From NCBI GenBank assembly GCA_947503655.1, contig CANNEP010000007.1:1-56444 (forward strand): a stretch of DNA of 56,444 nt, in the 5' to 3' direction. Position 1 is the first letter of the stretch, and each line of letters begins with the position of its first letter. The notes under the pieces were generated by a model. That model saw nothing but the letters and a program-made list of their open reading frames with translations, ran no database searches and was not told where the DNA came from. A program made the translations under genes and the position numbers. Below, piece after piece: positions 17,470 through 26,581 of this stretch. Source of the DNA: an uncultured Microbacterium sp. (GTDB taxonomy: Bacteria > Actinomycetota > Actinomycetes > Actinomycetales > Microbacteriaceae).

Positions 17470-18693
17470 ATGCGCAAGTCCAAGAAGCTGATCTTTGGGA
17501 CGCTGCTGGCAACAGCGGCCGTTCTGCTGGCGGCGTGTGCGCCCCAGCCCGGCGAGCCCGCTCCCACCGGCAGCGGCGACGCTGGCTCCGGCGAATCCAG
17601 CGGCCCGGCAGAGATTTCGGTTGGCATCGTAACGAGCGAAACCGGCCCGCTCGCGGGTTACGGCAAGCAGTACCTCGACGGTTTCAAGGCGGGTCTCGAC
17701 TACGCGACCGACGGAACCAACGAGATCGAGGGCACGAAGATCACCGTCACCTACAAGGACGATGCTGGCGACCCCGACAAGGCTGTCACTGCTGTCAAGG
17801 AGCTCATCGGTTCCGGAACCAACATCATCGCGGGCTCCGCGTCGAGTGGTGTCGCCGTGGCTGTTGCGGAGCAGGCCGCTCAGAACAAGGTTCTCTTCAT
17901 CTCTGGCCCCGCCGCTGCTGACGCCCTCACCGGCATCAACGGCTACACGTTCCGCTCGGGCCGCCAGTCGGCACAGGACGTCGCAACCTCGGGTGCCTTC
18001 CTCGACGACATCTCGGGCAAGAAGATCACGGTGTTCGCACAGAACAACGCGTTCGGCCAGGGCAACGTCGCAGCCGTCACCGCGATCCTCGGTGCCAAGG
18101 GTGCAACGGTTGACTCGGTTCTCGTTGCTGAAGACGTCACCGAGTTCACGCCGTTCGCTCAGCAGGTACTGCAGGGCAACCCTGACCTCGTCTTCGTGGC
18201 CTGGGCAGGCGCAACCTCGGGTGCCATGTGGCAGGCCATGAGCCAGCAGGGCGTGCTTGAGACGATTCCGGTTGCGACCGGTCTCGGCGACGCTGCAACG
18301 TTCGGCGCTTACGGCGAAGCTACGGAGAAGATCAGCTTCCTGAACCACTACTTCGCGGGCGCCAACGAGCACGAGGTCAACAAGGAAATGGTCACCCGCG
18401 TTGAAGAAGCAGGCGGAACGCCCGACCTGTTCACCCCGGACGGCTTCAACGCCGCACTCATGATCGTCGAAGCCATCAAGACGGGCAAGGGCGACGTTGA
18501 CGCGATGGTTGCCGCACTCGAGGGGTACACGTTCGAGGGCCCGAAGGGCACCACCACGGTTCGCGCTGGCGACCACGCGCTGATCCAGGAGATGTACCAG
18601 GTGAAGCTCGTCGCCAAGGACGGCTCGTTCGTTCCCGAACTGATCGACACCGCTGACGCAGACTCCGTCGCGCCGGCAGAAGTGAAGAAGTAA
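17470..18693 (+). CDS. branched-chain-type ABC transporter substrate-binding lipoprotein
   Basis: 407 residues: signal peptide with lipobox LLAAC, Pro/Ser/Gly linker, then a Leu/Ile/Val-binding-protein (peripla_BP_6) fold. Signature stretches are SVGIVTSETGPLAGYGKQYLDG, the DDAGDPDKAVTAVKELI strand-helix and the SSGVAVAVAEQAAQNKVLFI second strand. These proteins bind amino acids, amides, urea or aromatic and short carboxylic acids, so the ligand is open. First gene of a nine-gene operon; GGCGAAAGG precedes the ATG. Confidence 0.9.
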   Translation: MRKSKKLIFGTLLATAAVLLAACAPQPGEPAPTGSGDAGSGESSGPAEISVGIVTSETGPLAGYGKQYLDGFKAGLDYATDGTNEIEGTKITVTYKDDAGDPDKAVTAVKELIGSGTNIIAGSASSGVAVAVAEQAAQNKVLFISGPAAADALTGINGYTFRSGRQSAQDVATSGAFLDDISGKKITVFAQNNAFGQGNVAAVTAILGAKGATVDSVLVAEDVTEFTPFAQQVLQGNPDLVFVAWAGATSGAMWQAMSQQGVLETIPVATGLGDAATFGAYGEATEKISFLNHYFAGANEHEVNKEMVTRVEEAGGTPDLFTPDGFNAALMIVEAIKTGKGDVDAMVAALEGYTFEGPKGTTTVRAGDHALIQEMYQVKLVAKDGSFVPELIDTADADSVAPAEVKK

Positions 18694-18696
18694 AGC

Positions 18697-19461
18697 ATGA
18701 CCGCTCCAGTCCCTCCCGCACTCGACGTTCAGGGCGTCGGCCTGCAAATTGGTGGCGCGACGATCCTGAAAGACGTCAACCTCACCGTGGCACCAGGCTC
18801 CCTGGTCGGCGTCATTGGCCCCAATGGCGCCGGCAAGACAACGTTGTTCAACGCTATTTCTGGTGTGATCCGCCCCACGGCCGGTCGCATCATGAAAGAC
18901 GGAACCGACATCACCTCGATGTCTGTGCCGCAGCGTGCGCGGGCGGGGCTGGGGCGTACCTTCCAGACCTCGAGCCTGTTCCCGGCTCTCACGGTGCTGG
19001 AGAACGTACGCATGGCCGCGCAGGTCAGCCTCGGTGGCAACTACTCCTTGCTGCGCTTCCCACGCGCCAACGACGAGGCCACGATTCGCGCCAAGGAGAC
19101 CCTCGAACTCGTGGGTCTTGCGCACAAGGCCAAGCACCGTGCCGGTGACATCTCCCACGGCGACAAGCGCAAGCTCGAAATCGCGGTACTCCTCGTGACT
19201 GACTCCTCGCTCGTGCTCCTCGATGAGCCAATGGCGGGCGTTGGCTCGGGAGATGTGCCCGGCCTCGTCGACAACATCCGCACGATGCACGCTGAAAAGG
19301 GCTGCACCGTGCTCATGGTCGAACACCACATTGACATCTTGATGGATCTCGTTGATCTCGTCGCCGTCATGTACTTCGGTTCGATCATCGCGGTAGATAC
19401 TCCCGCCGCGATCATGGACAACCCGCTCGTGCAGAGCGCTTACCTCGGAACGGCCGCATGA
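18697..19461 (+). CDS. livG: ABC transporter ATPase, LivG type
   Basis: 254 residues with Walker A GPNGAGKTTL, signature SHGDKRKLEIAVLL (the LSGGQ equivalent seen in LivG proteins), Walker B VLLDEPMAGV and the MVEHHIDIL H-loop. It pairs with the LivF-type ATPase to drive the importer. Three bases separate it from the substrate-binding gene, and it overlaps the next start by four bases. Confidence 0.92.
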   Translation: MTAPVPPALDVQGVGLQIGGATILKDVNLTVAPGSLVGVIGPNGAGKTTLFNAISGVIRPTAGRIMKDGTDITSMSVPQRARAGLGRTFQTSSLFPALTVLENVRMAAQVSLGGNYSLLRFPRANDEATIRAKETLELVGLAHKAKHRAGDISHGDKRKLEIAVLLVTDSSLVLLDEPMAGVGSGDVPGLVDNIRTMHAEKGCTVLMVEHHIDILMDLVDLVAVMYFGSIIAVDTPAAIMDNPLVQSAYLGTAA

Positions 19462-20180
19462 GCGACTCGATTCTCACCGTCTCCCACTTGCGGTGCTCCA
19501 TTGCGGGCCAGCAGGTCGTCGAAGACGTCTCCTTCTCGGTGCCCGCCACCGGTATCACCGCCGTCCTCGGCCGCAACGGGGTGGGCAAAACCAGCTCACT
19601 GCGCGGCATCCTCGGCCTCATTCACCGCAAGGGCGAAGTGACGCTCGCCGGCGAGCGCATCGACCACCTCGCAACGCACAAGATCGTGCAGCGCGGCGTT
19701 GGCTACGTCCCCGAAGACCGCGAAGTTTTCGCCGGACTCACCGTCGCCGAAAACCTGGGCCTCGCCGAGCGTCAGAACAACCCCCGCCGCGACATGGTCG
19801 CCGAGCTCTTCCCTGACCTCGTACAGCGCCGGAACCAGCAGGCTGGCACGCTCTCGGGCGGCCAGCAGCAGATGGTGTCGGTTGCGCGTGCGCTGCTCAA
19901 CGACAACCAGATTCTCCTCGTTGACGAGCCCACGAAGGGTCTCGCGCCCAAAATTGTCACCGAAGTTGCCGACGCGCTCCGCGCTGCCGCAGCCACGGTT
20001 CCGATTCTCCTCGTTGAGCAAAACCTCGACGTCGTGCGTGCTCTCGCCGACGACGCCATCGTGATCGACAGCGGTCGCGTGGTTTACACCGGAAAGGCCA
20101 ACGACATCCTCAGCGACGATGACCTGACCAAGCGCCTCCTGGGCGTTCACGCTGGCGGCCACGGGGAGGGAATCGCATGA
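19458..20180 (+). CDS. livF: ABC transporter ATPase, LivF type
   Basis: 240 residues: Walker A GRNGVGKTSS, signature LSGGQQQMVSVARAL, Walker B ILLVDEPTKGLAP, H-loop LLVEQNLDVV. The YVPEDREVFAGLTVAENL stretch is typical of LivF. Overlaps livG and the following permease by ATGA junctions. Confidence 0.92.
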   Translation: MSDSILTVSHLRCSIAGQQVVEDVSFSVPATGITAVLGRNGVGKTSSLRGILGLIHRKGEVTLAGERIDHLATHKIVQRGVGYVPEDREVFAGLTVAENLGLAERQNNPRRDMVAELFPDLVQRRNQQAGTLSGGQQQMVSVARALLNDNQILLVDEPTKGLAPKIVTEVADALRAAAATVPILLVEQNLDVVRALADDAIVIDSGRVVYTGKANDILSDDDLTKRLLGVHAGGHGEGIA

Positions 20181-21055
20181 GCATCCTCGTTCTGACCCTC
20201 ATCACGGGTATCGGCCTCGGTGCCCTGTACTTCCTCGTCGCGAGCGGCCTGAGCCTCATTTACGGCCTCATGCACGTACTGAACTTCGCACACGGCGCTT
20301 TCCTCACTCTGTCGGCATTCGTCGGGTGGGAAGTTGCCCGCCGCATGAACACCGAATCGTGGGGCGGCTTCATCACCTCGATCCTGGTCGGCGCTCTCGT
20401 CGGCGGCCTGTTCGCCACGATCACTGAGTTCGCGCTGATCCGCCCGCTGTACGAACGCCACATCGAGCAGGTGCTGGTCACCGTCGGTCTCAGCTTCGCG
20501 GCCATCGCGCTGTTCGAAGGCATTTGGGGCACCGACCCGATCTACATCGCGGGCCCGAGCTGGCTCAAGCAGACCACCGAGGTGCTGGGCGCGAAGATCC
20601 CCAACACGTATTGGATTCTGATGCTGGCAGCCGCCCTTGTGCTGGTCGCGCTGGTGTTGTTCTTGAAGAAGACACGGTATGGAACCATCATTCGCGCGGG
20701 TGTAGAAAACCGTGCGATGGTGACGGCGCTGGGTATTGATGTGCGTAAGTCGTTCACGATCGTGTTCGCGATCGGTGGTGCCGCCGCCGGTATCGGTGGC
20801 GTGCTGGCCGCACACTACTCCGGCTACGTATCGGCCCACCTCGGCCAAACCCTGCTGATCTTCGCGTTCATCGTGACCGTGATCGGTGGCCTCGGCTCGC
20901 TCGCCGGTGCCGCTATCGCCTCGGTGCTCGTCGCGGTGCTGCAGCAGGTCGCCAACACCTACCTCAACGGCACCGGCGACTTCATCGTCGCGATTCTGCT
21001 CGCCGTTGTGCTGCTCGTTCGCCCGCGGGGCCTGATGGGAAAGAAGGCTGCCTAA
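20177..21055 (+). CDS. livH: ABC transporter permease, LivH type
   Basis: 292 residues with about eight hydrophobic helices. The N-terminal SLIYGLMHVLNFAHGAFLTLSAF stretch is diagnostic for LivH permeases, and the LGSLAGAAIASVLVAVLQQVAN loop near the end is the ATPase-docking region. Part of the operon's importer. Confidence 0.92.
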   Translation: MSILVLTLITGIGLGALYFLVASGLSLIYGLMHVLNFAHGAFLTLSAFVGWEVARRMNTESWGGFITSILVGALVGGLFATITEFALIRPLYERHIEQVLVTVGLSFAAIALFEGIWGTDPIYIAGPSWLKQTTEVLGAKIPNTYWILMLAAALVLVALVLFLKKTRYGTIIRAGVENRAMVTALGIDVRKSFTIVFAIGGAAAGIGGVLAAHYSGYVSAHLGQTLLIFAFIVTVIGGLGSLAGAAIASVLVAVLQQVANTYLNGTGDFIVAILLAVVLLVRPRGLMGKKAA

Positions 21056-21056
21056 C

Positions 21057-22169
21057 ATGACTACGCAGACTGAAACTCCGCGCTCGGCGACCGCGTCGAC
21101 GTCGTCGCTACGCCGCTGGCTTCCCGTTGGTATCGGTGTCGTGGTTGTCCTGGTGGCAGCGCTGTTGCCCATGCTGAACATTCGCATCCCCGGCATCCTG
21201 CCCGACGCCACCTACATGCCGGGCTCGCTCGCTCTGCTCAGCCTCTGCATGGTGTTCGCGGCGCTCGCGCTGTCGTACAACATGCTGCTCGGTACCTCGG
21301 GCATGCTGTCGTTCGGCCACGCGCTGTACTTCGGTGCTGGCGCCTACGGCCTCGGCATCGTTCTCGAGAACCTCGGTGTTCCGCTCTTCCCGGGTGTTTT
21401 CCTCGCCCTCGTCGGTGGTCTCGTGATCGCCTTCGTGACTGGTGCAATCGCGATGCGCGTCTCGGGCATTCCCTTTGCCATGGTGACCCTTGCCTTCGCA
21501 CAGGCAGGCTCCGTGTGGGTGCGACGGAACCAAGAAATCACCGGTGGTGAAGAAGGCCTGCAGCTGCCGACAGAGCACGTGCCAGACGCGCTCGTCGGTG
21601 TCATCAACACGCGCAACCTGTACTGGGTCGTCCTCGCGATTCTCGTGATCGTCTACCTCGTCTCGCTGTGGGTCGACAGCTCGCGCCTCGGTGCGGTCGC
21701 CCGCGCCACGCGTGAAAACGAACTGCGCGTTCGCGTGCTCGGCCTCAGCCCGTACTGGGCCAAGCTCGGTCTGTTTCTCATCGCAGCCGTCTGCGCCTCG
21801 CTCGCGGGGGTCGGCTACATGCTGTTGCAGTCCGGCACCCAGCCACGGGCGGTCTCGGCTGACCTCACAATCACCGTGCTGGTCATGGTGGTGCTCGGAG
21901 GCGTCGGGTTCCGCTGGGGCGCGATTGTCGGCGGCGTTCTCTACACGCTGCTTGACCAGCGCCTCACCGTGCTCGCTGGTTCCGAAGCTATCCAGGCGCT
22001 CCCCGACTTCTTGCGCATCCCGCTGTCTGAACCGCTGTTCATCCTTGGCGTACTGTTCATCCTTGTGGTGATGTTCTTGCCCGGCGGTATCGCCGGCACG
22101 GTTGACAAGCTGACACGTCGACGCGAGCAGCGTCGCGAGGTTGCTCTCGAGCAGGTGACGGCCGACTAA
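21057..22169 (+). CDS. livM: ABC transporter permease, LivM type
   Basis: 370 residues with ~10 hydrophobic helices. SYNMLLGTSGMLSFGHALYFGAGAY is the LivM-type signature, and GGVGFRWGAIVGGVLYTLLDQ is the second family segment. The basic C-terminus (KLTRRREQRREVALEQ) is cytoplasmic. One base of overlap with the acyl-CoA ligase start. Confidence 0.92.
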   Translation: MTTQTETPRSATASTSSLRRWLPVGIGVVVVLVAALLPMLNIRIPGILPDATYMPGSLALLSLCMVFAALALSYNMLLGTSGMLSFGHALYFGAGAYGLGIVLENLGVPLFPGVFLALVGGLVIAFVTGAIAMRVSGIPFAMVTLAFAQAGSVWVRRNQEITGGEEGLQLPTEHVPDALVGVINTRNLYWVVLAILVIVYLVSLWVDSSRLGAVARATRENELRVRVLGLSPYWAKLGLFLIAAVCASLAGVGYMLLQSGTQPRAVSADLTITVLVMVVLGGVGFRWGAIVGGVLYTLLDQRLTVLAGSEAIQALPDFLRIPLSEPLFILGVLFILVVMFLPGGIAGTVDKLTRRREQRREVALEQVTAD

Positions 22170-23683
22170 TGCCTTCGTCAGCTCACACTCTGGGGCGCTG
22201 GATCGCCGATCGGGCGGCCACACAGCCCGACGCGATCGCGGTGATCGATGGCGGCGTCACGGTGACCTACCGTGACCTGTCATCGCGCATCGACGCGCTC
22301 GCCGCCCGCCTGCGGGCAGGCGGCTACGGTGTGGGCGACCGCATTGCGACGGTCGCTGGCAACACGACCGACCAGATCGTGCTGTTTTTTGCCTGTGCCC
22401 GCACCGGCATCGCCCTGGTTCCGCTGTCGTGGCGACTCACGGTCGCCGAGCTGTCTGACCTACTGCGGCGCTCCGAGCCCGTGCTCGTCGCCGTTGATGA
22501 CGAGCACACCACGGTGGCGGCCGAGGCACTCCGGGTGCTGGCTTCTGCCACCCCACTGGTCATGCTTGGAAGCACGGGGCTGGAGGCGCAGGTTCCGTTG
22601 CGGCGCGCGGAAGGTGTGGTTGAGCGGGACGTGCGTGATGATGATGCCCTGCTGGTGATTTTCACGTCGGGTAGTGAATCGGCGCCGAAGGGCGTTGTGC
22701 TGACGCACGCCAATTGTTTCTGGACGAATATGGCGCTCGCGAGTGCCGTGCAGATCACGAGTGATGATGTGGTGCTGACGGTGCTGCCGCAGTTCCACGT
22801 TGCCGCGTGGAACTGCCAGCCATTGCTTGCGCTGTGGCGTGGCGCCACGCTCGTACTGGAGCGGTCGTTTCACCCGGGCCGCGTGCTTCACCTGATTACG
22901 GAGCACCGGGTTACGGCTCTCATGGGCGTACCAACGCACTACCGCTTGCTCGCTCACGACGGTGGGTTTGGCGATGCTGACCTCACGTCGGTGCGGTCGG
23001 CGCTCGTGGGCGGTGCGACCATGCCGGATGACCTATCTGCGGTGTGGCGTAACCGCGGCGTTGCACTGATGCAGGGGTATGGGCTGACCGAAGCGGGGCC
23101 GAATGTTGCCTGTGCACTGCCCGGCGATATCGGAGTCATCGGACGGCCCTATGCGCACGTTGACGTCATGCTCGCTGACCTGCAAACCGGGGGATCGCTC
23201 GAGGGGTCGGCCACCGGCGAACTGTGGGTGCGTGGCCCAAGCGTCTCACCGGGGTACCTCAATGACCCGGAGGCTTCAGCTCGCACGATGAGTGGCAAGT
23301 GGTTGCGCACCGGCGATGTCGCTGAGCGGCTTGCCGACGGGCGACTCCGTATCGTTGACCGATTGAAAGACATCTACATCTCGGGCGGCGAGAACGTGTC
23401 ACCCGCCGAGGTTGAGCGTGCCCTCGAACAGCACCCGCAGATTGTGCGCGCCGGCGTCGTCGGTATTCCCGATGAGGTTTGGGGTGAACGGGGGCTCGCG
23501 TTTGTTGTGGCCCGCACGCCCATGAGTGCTGACGAAGTGATCGCTCACGCACGCACCCTGCTTGCTGGATTCAAGGTTCCGGTTCGCGTGGAGTTCGTGG
23601 CCGAGCTGCCGACACTGTCCATTGAAAAATTGGCTCGCACGCAGTTGCGTGAACGTGCCCGAGCGATTGTGGGGATGTCATGA
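22169..23683 (+). CDS. AMP-forming acyl-CoA synthetase-like enzyme
   Basis: 504 residues of the ANL superfamily, which activates carboxylates with ATP to the acyl-adenylate and then the CoA thioester. Seen: A3 loop FTSGSESAPKGVVLTHAN, A5 MQGYGLTEAGP, A7 LRTGDVAERL, A8 RLKDIYISGGENVSPAEVE. The catalytic Lys region reads LSIEKLARTQLR where most enzymes have S-G-K; the Lys is kept but the Gly is not, so activity needs testing. Its place behind the importer suggests it primes the imported acid. Overlaps the TetR gene by ATGA. Confidence 0.87.
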   Translation: MPSSAHTLGRWIADRAATQPDAIAVIDGGVTVTYRDLSSRIDALAARLRAGGYGVGDRIATVAGNTTDQIVLFFACARTGIALVPLSWRLTVAELSDLLRRSEPVLVAVDDEHTTVAAEALRVLASATPLVMLGSTGLEAQVPLRRAEGVVERDVRDDDALLVIFTSGSESAPKGVVLTHANCFWTNMALASAVQITSDDVVLTVLPQFHVAAWNCQPLLALWRGATLVLERSFHPGRVLHLITEHRVTALMGVPTHYRLLAHDGGFGDADLTSVRSALVGGATMPDDLSAVWRNRGVALMQGYGLTEAGPNVACALPGDIGVIGRPYAHVDVMLADLQTGGSLEGSATGELWVRGPSVSPGYLNDPEASARTMSGKWLRTGDVAERLADGRLRIVDRLKDIYISGGENVSPAEVERALEQHPQIVRAGVVGIPDEVWGERGLAFVVARTPMSADEVIAHARTLLAGFKVPVRVEFVAELPTLSIEKLARTQLRERARAIVGMS

Positions 23684-24348
23684 ACGCCGACGTTGATGGC
23701 GTTTCGATCTCGAATGCCACCGGCAAGCCGCTGACGAAGCGCGGTGAGGCCACGCGCAAGCGGCTTCTCGAGGCCGCAGAGCACGTCTTCGCGGAGCAGG
23801 GCTATCACGAGGCATCGATCGTAAAGATCACGGAGCGCGCGGGCATCGGTCTTGGCACCTTCTACCTGTACTTCGACAGCAAGCAGACGATCTTCGAAGC
23901 GCTCGTGATCGACCTCAACCAGCGGGTGCGCCACTCCATGGCTGAAGCCATGGCCGGAGCCGCCGACCGCATCGCGGCCGAGCGCGCCGGCTTTGCCGGA
24001 TTCTTCCGCTTTACGGCGGCACACCCGGCGCTGTACCGCGTCGTACGCGAGGCCGAGTTTGTCTCGCCCGAGGTATTGAAACTGCACTACACCCGCATCG
24101 TCGAGGGCTACGAAGCTGGCCTCGCGGCAGCCAAAGAAGCCGGCGACATCGACCGCCGACTCGACCCCGAGGTCACCGCGTGGGCACTCATGGGCATGGG
24201 TGAACTGATTGGTATGCGCTTTCTGCTATGGGAACGCGACGAAAACGGGCAACCGCCCGCACAGCTTGATGAACGTGTCTTCACCGCGATGACACAGATG
24301 ATCGACAACGCGCTGGCGCCGCGTCGAGGGGGGAACCACGATGACTGA
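23680..24348 (+). CDS. TetR-family transcriptional regulator
   Basis: 222 residues. The N-terminal helix-turn-helix (LTKRGEATRKRLLEAAEHVFAEQGYHEASIVKITERAGIGLGTFYLYFDSK) is canonical; the C-terminal domain is helical and probably binds an acyl-CoA or related ligand. Being embedded in the operon with overlapping ends on both sides, it is likely to autoregulate, with 17417-17440 as candidate site. Confidence 0.9.
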   Translation: MNADVDGVSISNATGKPLTKRGEATRKRLLEAAEHVFAEQGYHEASIVKITERAGIGLGTFYLYFDSKQTIFEALVIDLNQRVRHSMAEAMAGAADRIAAERAGFAGFFRFTAAHPALYRVVREAEFVSPEVLKLHYTRIVEGYEAGLAAAKEAGDIDRRLDPEVTAWALMGMGELIGMRFLLWERDENGQPPAQLDERVFTAMTQMIDNALAPRRGGNHDD

Positions 24349-25093
24349 ACAAGATCTGGCCGGTAAGCGCGCCGTTGTTACGGGAGGCGCGAGCGGCATT
24401 GGTCTCGCGTGTGCCGAGGAGTTTGCGCGCCGTGGTGCGCACGTCGTGATCGCCGACTTCAACGCTGAAGCGGCGCAGCAGGCGGCAGATGCTCTCGGTG
24501 GCGAAGTCTGGGTCGTTGACCTGAGTGACACGAAGGCGCTCGACAACCTCGAGCTGCAGGCTGACATTCTGGTCAACAACGCCGGTATTCAGCGCGTTGC
24601 TCCGATTCACGAATACGACCCCGACACCTTCCGACTCATTCAGTCGCTTATGGTGACGTCGCCGTTCCTGCTGATCCGTGCGGTGCTGCCCGGAATGTAC
24701 GAGCGTGGCTGGGGACGCATCATCAACATTTCTTCGGTGCACGGCATTCGCGCGAGCGCGTTCAAGTCGGCCTACGTCGCCGCCAAGCACGGTCTCGAGG
24801 GCCTGTCGAAGGTGACGGCTCTCGAGGGCGGCCCGCACGGCGTCACCAGCAACTGCATCAACCCGGCCTACGTGCGCACCCCGCTCGTCGAGAAGCAGAT
24901 CGCTGACCAGGCCAAGGTGCACGGCATAAGTGAGGCTGAGGTCGTCGAGAAGATCATGCTGACGGAGCCCGCGATCAAGCGCATGATCGAGCCCGCAGAG
25001 GTTGGCTCGCTCGCCGGTTGGCTCGCGTCTGACAACGCTGGCATGGTCACCGGTTCGTCGTACGTCATGGATGGTGGATGGAGCGCTCGATGA
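24341..25093 (+). CDS. SDR, 3-hydroxybutyrate dehydrogenase-like
   Basis: 250 residues of the classical short-chain dehydrogenase family: cofactor loop TGGASGIGLA, NNAG at about residue 83, catalytic Ser in INISSVHGIRAS, Tyr and Lys in SAYVAAKHGL. The long segment NCINPAYVRTPLVEKQIADQA and the VHG motif after the Ser match D-3-hydroxybutyrate dehydrogenases rather than 3-oxoacyl-ACP reductases. It would oxidise (R)-3-hydroxybutyrate to acetoacetate with NAD, feeding the CoA-transferase and thiolase encoded 3.4 kb downstream. Overlaps the TetR gene by 8 bp. Confidence 0.85.
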   Translation: MTEQDLAGKRAVVTGGASGIGLACAEEFARRGAHVVIADFNAEAAQQAADALGGEVWVVDLSDTKALDNLELQADILVNNAGIQRVAPIHEYDPDTFRLIQSLMVTSPFLLIRAVLPGMYERGWGRIINISSVHGIRASAFKSAYVAAKHGLEGLSKVTALEGGPHGVTSNCINPAYVRTPLVEKQIADQAKVHGISEAEVVEKIMLTEPAIKRMIEPAEVGSLAGWLASDNAGMVTGSSYVMDGGWSAR

Positions 25094-25995
25094 GTCTGGA
25101 ACACACCTACCGGGCCGTCGCGGTTCCGGTCGCCGGTGGCGAACTTGCCGTCGGTATTTGGGAGCCCGTGGGGGAGATCACTGACACGATCATCGCGATC
25201 CACGGCGTCACCGCATCGCACCTTGCGTGGCTCGAAGTGGTTCCGACTCTCCCCGGTGTTCGCATTGTGGCACCCGACCTGCGCGGTCGCGGCCGCAGCA
25301 ACGAGATCGAGGGGCCCGCAGGAATGGCAGCGCACGCGGCCGACATCATCGCGCTCATGGATGCCCTCGGCATTGAAAAGACGATGCTCGTCGGCCACTC
25401 GATGGGGGCTTTCGTCTCTGTCGTGACGGCTTACCTGCACCCCGAGCGCATTTCACGCATCGCGTTGATCGATGGTGGTCTGCCGCTTGAGGTGCCGGAA
25501 GGTCTCACTGCCGAAGCGCTCGTCAAGCACATCCTCGGCCCGACGGCAGCACGACTTGAAATGCGTTTCGCATCGGCCGACGAATACCTCGACCTGTGGC
25601 GTGCGCACCCCGCATTCGCAGATGCGTGGACGCCCGCGCTGGAACGCTACCTCGCCTACGATCTCGTGCCCGATGGTTCCGGAGCTCTCCGTCCCGCGAC
25701 GAGCTTCGCGGTCACGGTCGACGACACGGTCGACCTCAACACCGGCACGCTGCCGCGCGAGGCAATCACCGGCATTTCGGTGCCCGCCGTGTTCGTGTGG
25801 GTGCCGCGTGGCCTGCAGGATGAGACGCCCGGGCTGTACTCGCCGGAGCAGGTGGGGCGCCTGGAAGAGGCGCTGCCGAGCGTGCGATTCCGCTTCATCG
25901 AAGACCTCAACCACTACACCGTGGTGATGTCTGCGCGCGGCGCTGCGGCGATCGCTCCGGTGATCGCGGCCGAGCTCGCCGCGCTGCACGTCTAG
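25090..25995 (+). CDS. alpha/beta hydrolase
   Basis: 301 residues with the alpha/beta-hydrolase fold: oxyanion region IHGVTASHLAW, a DLRGRGRS turn, nucleophile elbow VGHSMGAF (catalytic Ser) and a C-terminal His in EDLNHYTVV. It starts inside the SDR stop (ATGA) and is the last gene of the operon. In this context an esterase that releases a hydroxy acid from an ester is plausible, but the family is too broad to fix the substrate. Confidence 0.88.
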   Translation: MSLEHTYRAVAVPVAGGELAVGIWEPVGEITDTIIAIHGVTASHLAWLEVVPTLPGVRIVAPDLRGRGRSNEIEGPAGMAAHAADIIALMDALGIEKTMLVGHSMGAFVSVVTAYLHPERISRIALIDGGLPLEVPEGLTAEALVKHILGPTAARLEMRFASADEYLDLWRAHPAFADAWTPALERYLAYDLVPDGSGALRPATSFAVTVDDTVDLNTGTLPREAITGISVPAVFVWVPRGLQDETPGLYSPEQVGRLEEALPSVRFRFIEDLNHYTVVMSARGAAAIAPVIAAELAALHV

Positions 25996-26027
25996 CGGTT
26001 GTCAGCTATGCCGCGTAGTTTTGCGGC

Positions 26028-26502
26028 ATGGCCGACACCGAACTCACCGACCTGTCATTCTCGGTTTCTGGGCGCATTGCGCGACCGATTGCCGAGACGT
26101 ACGAAGCCGTTGCCGACCCCGCGCACCTCTCGCGGTATTTCACGACGGGTGGTGCGCAGGGGCGGTTGGAACCAGGGGGCGGACGTTACGTGGGACTTCG
26201 CTGACTTCCCGGGCCGCTTTCCGGTGACGGTGATCGAGGCCGAGAAGCCGCGGCGCATCACGATTGAGTGGGACGCCCAGAATGCGGCGGGGAGCGCCGG
26301 AACCACGCGCACGACGTTTGCGTTTGAATCGCTCGATGACGACACCCGCACGCTTCTGACGATCACCGAGGCTTCGTGGCTCGCCACACCTGACGGTGCG
26401 AAATCAGCGTTCGGCAATTGCGAGGGCTGGACCGGCATGCTCATCGCCATGAAAGCCTGGCTCGAGCACGGCATCAACCTCCGGGACGGCTTCTACTGCT
26501 GA
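26028..26502 (+). pseudogene. SRPBCC/AHSA1-domain protein with a one-base frameshift
   Basis: From the ATG at 26028 the first ~50 residues (FSVSGRIARPIAETYEAVAD, then PAHLSRYFTTGGAQGRLEPG) are the start of an activator-of-Hsp90-like/START-like domain. The frame then ends, while the rest (VTWDFADFPGRFPVTVIEAE to the stop at 26502) continues in the next frame. A run of five G at 26175-26179 is the switch point: with four G the reading is uninterrupted (EPGADVTWDF). Either a slippage mutation or a sequencing error. Separate from the upstream operon by 32 bp. Confidence 0.7.
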
Positions 26503-26581
26503 CATAGGCGTAACTCGGAAGGCTACGCGCTGGCTATGCACTTCCCGCAGCCGGGACGCCGTTTACTGCCAAGCTGGATTC

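Noticed and set aside
17368..19329. Long minus-strand open frame opposite the substrate-binding and livG genes
   Set aside because: Antisense shadow of G/C-rich codons; its translation has no family-like motif and the plus-strand genes are unmistakable.
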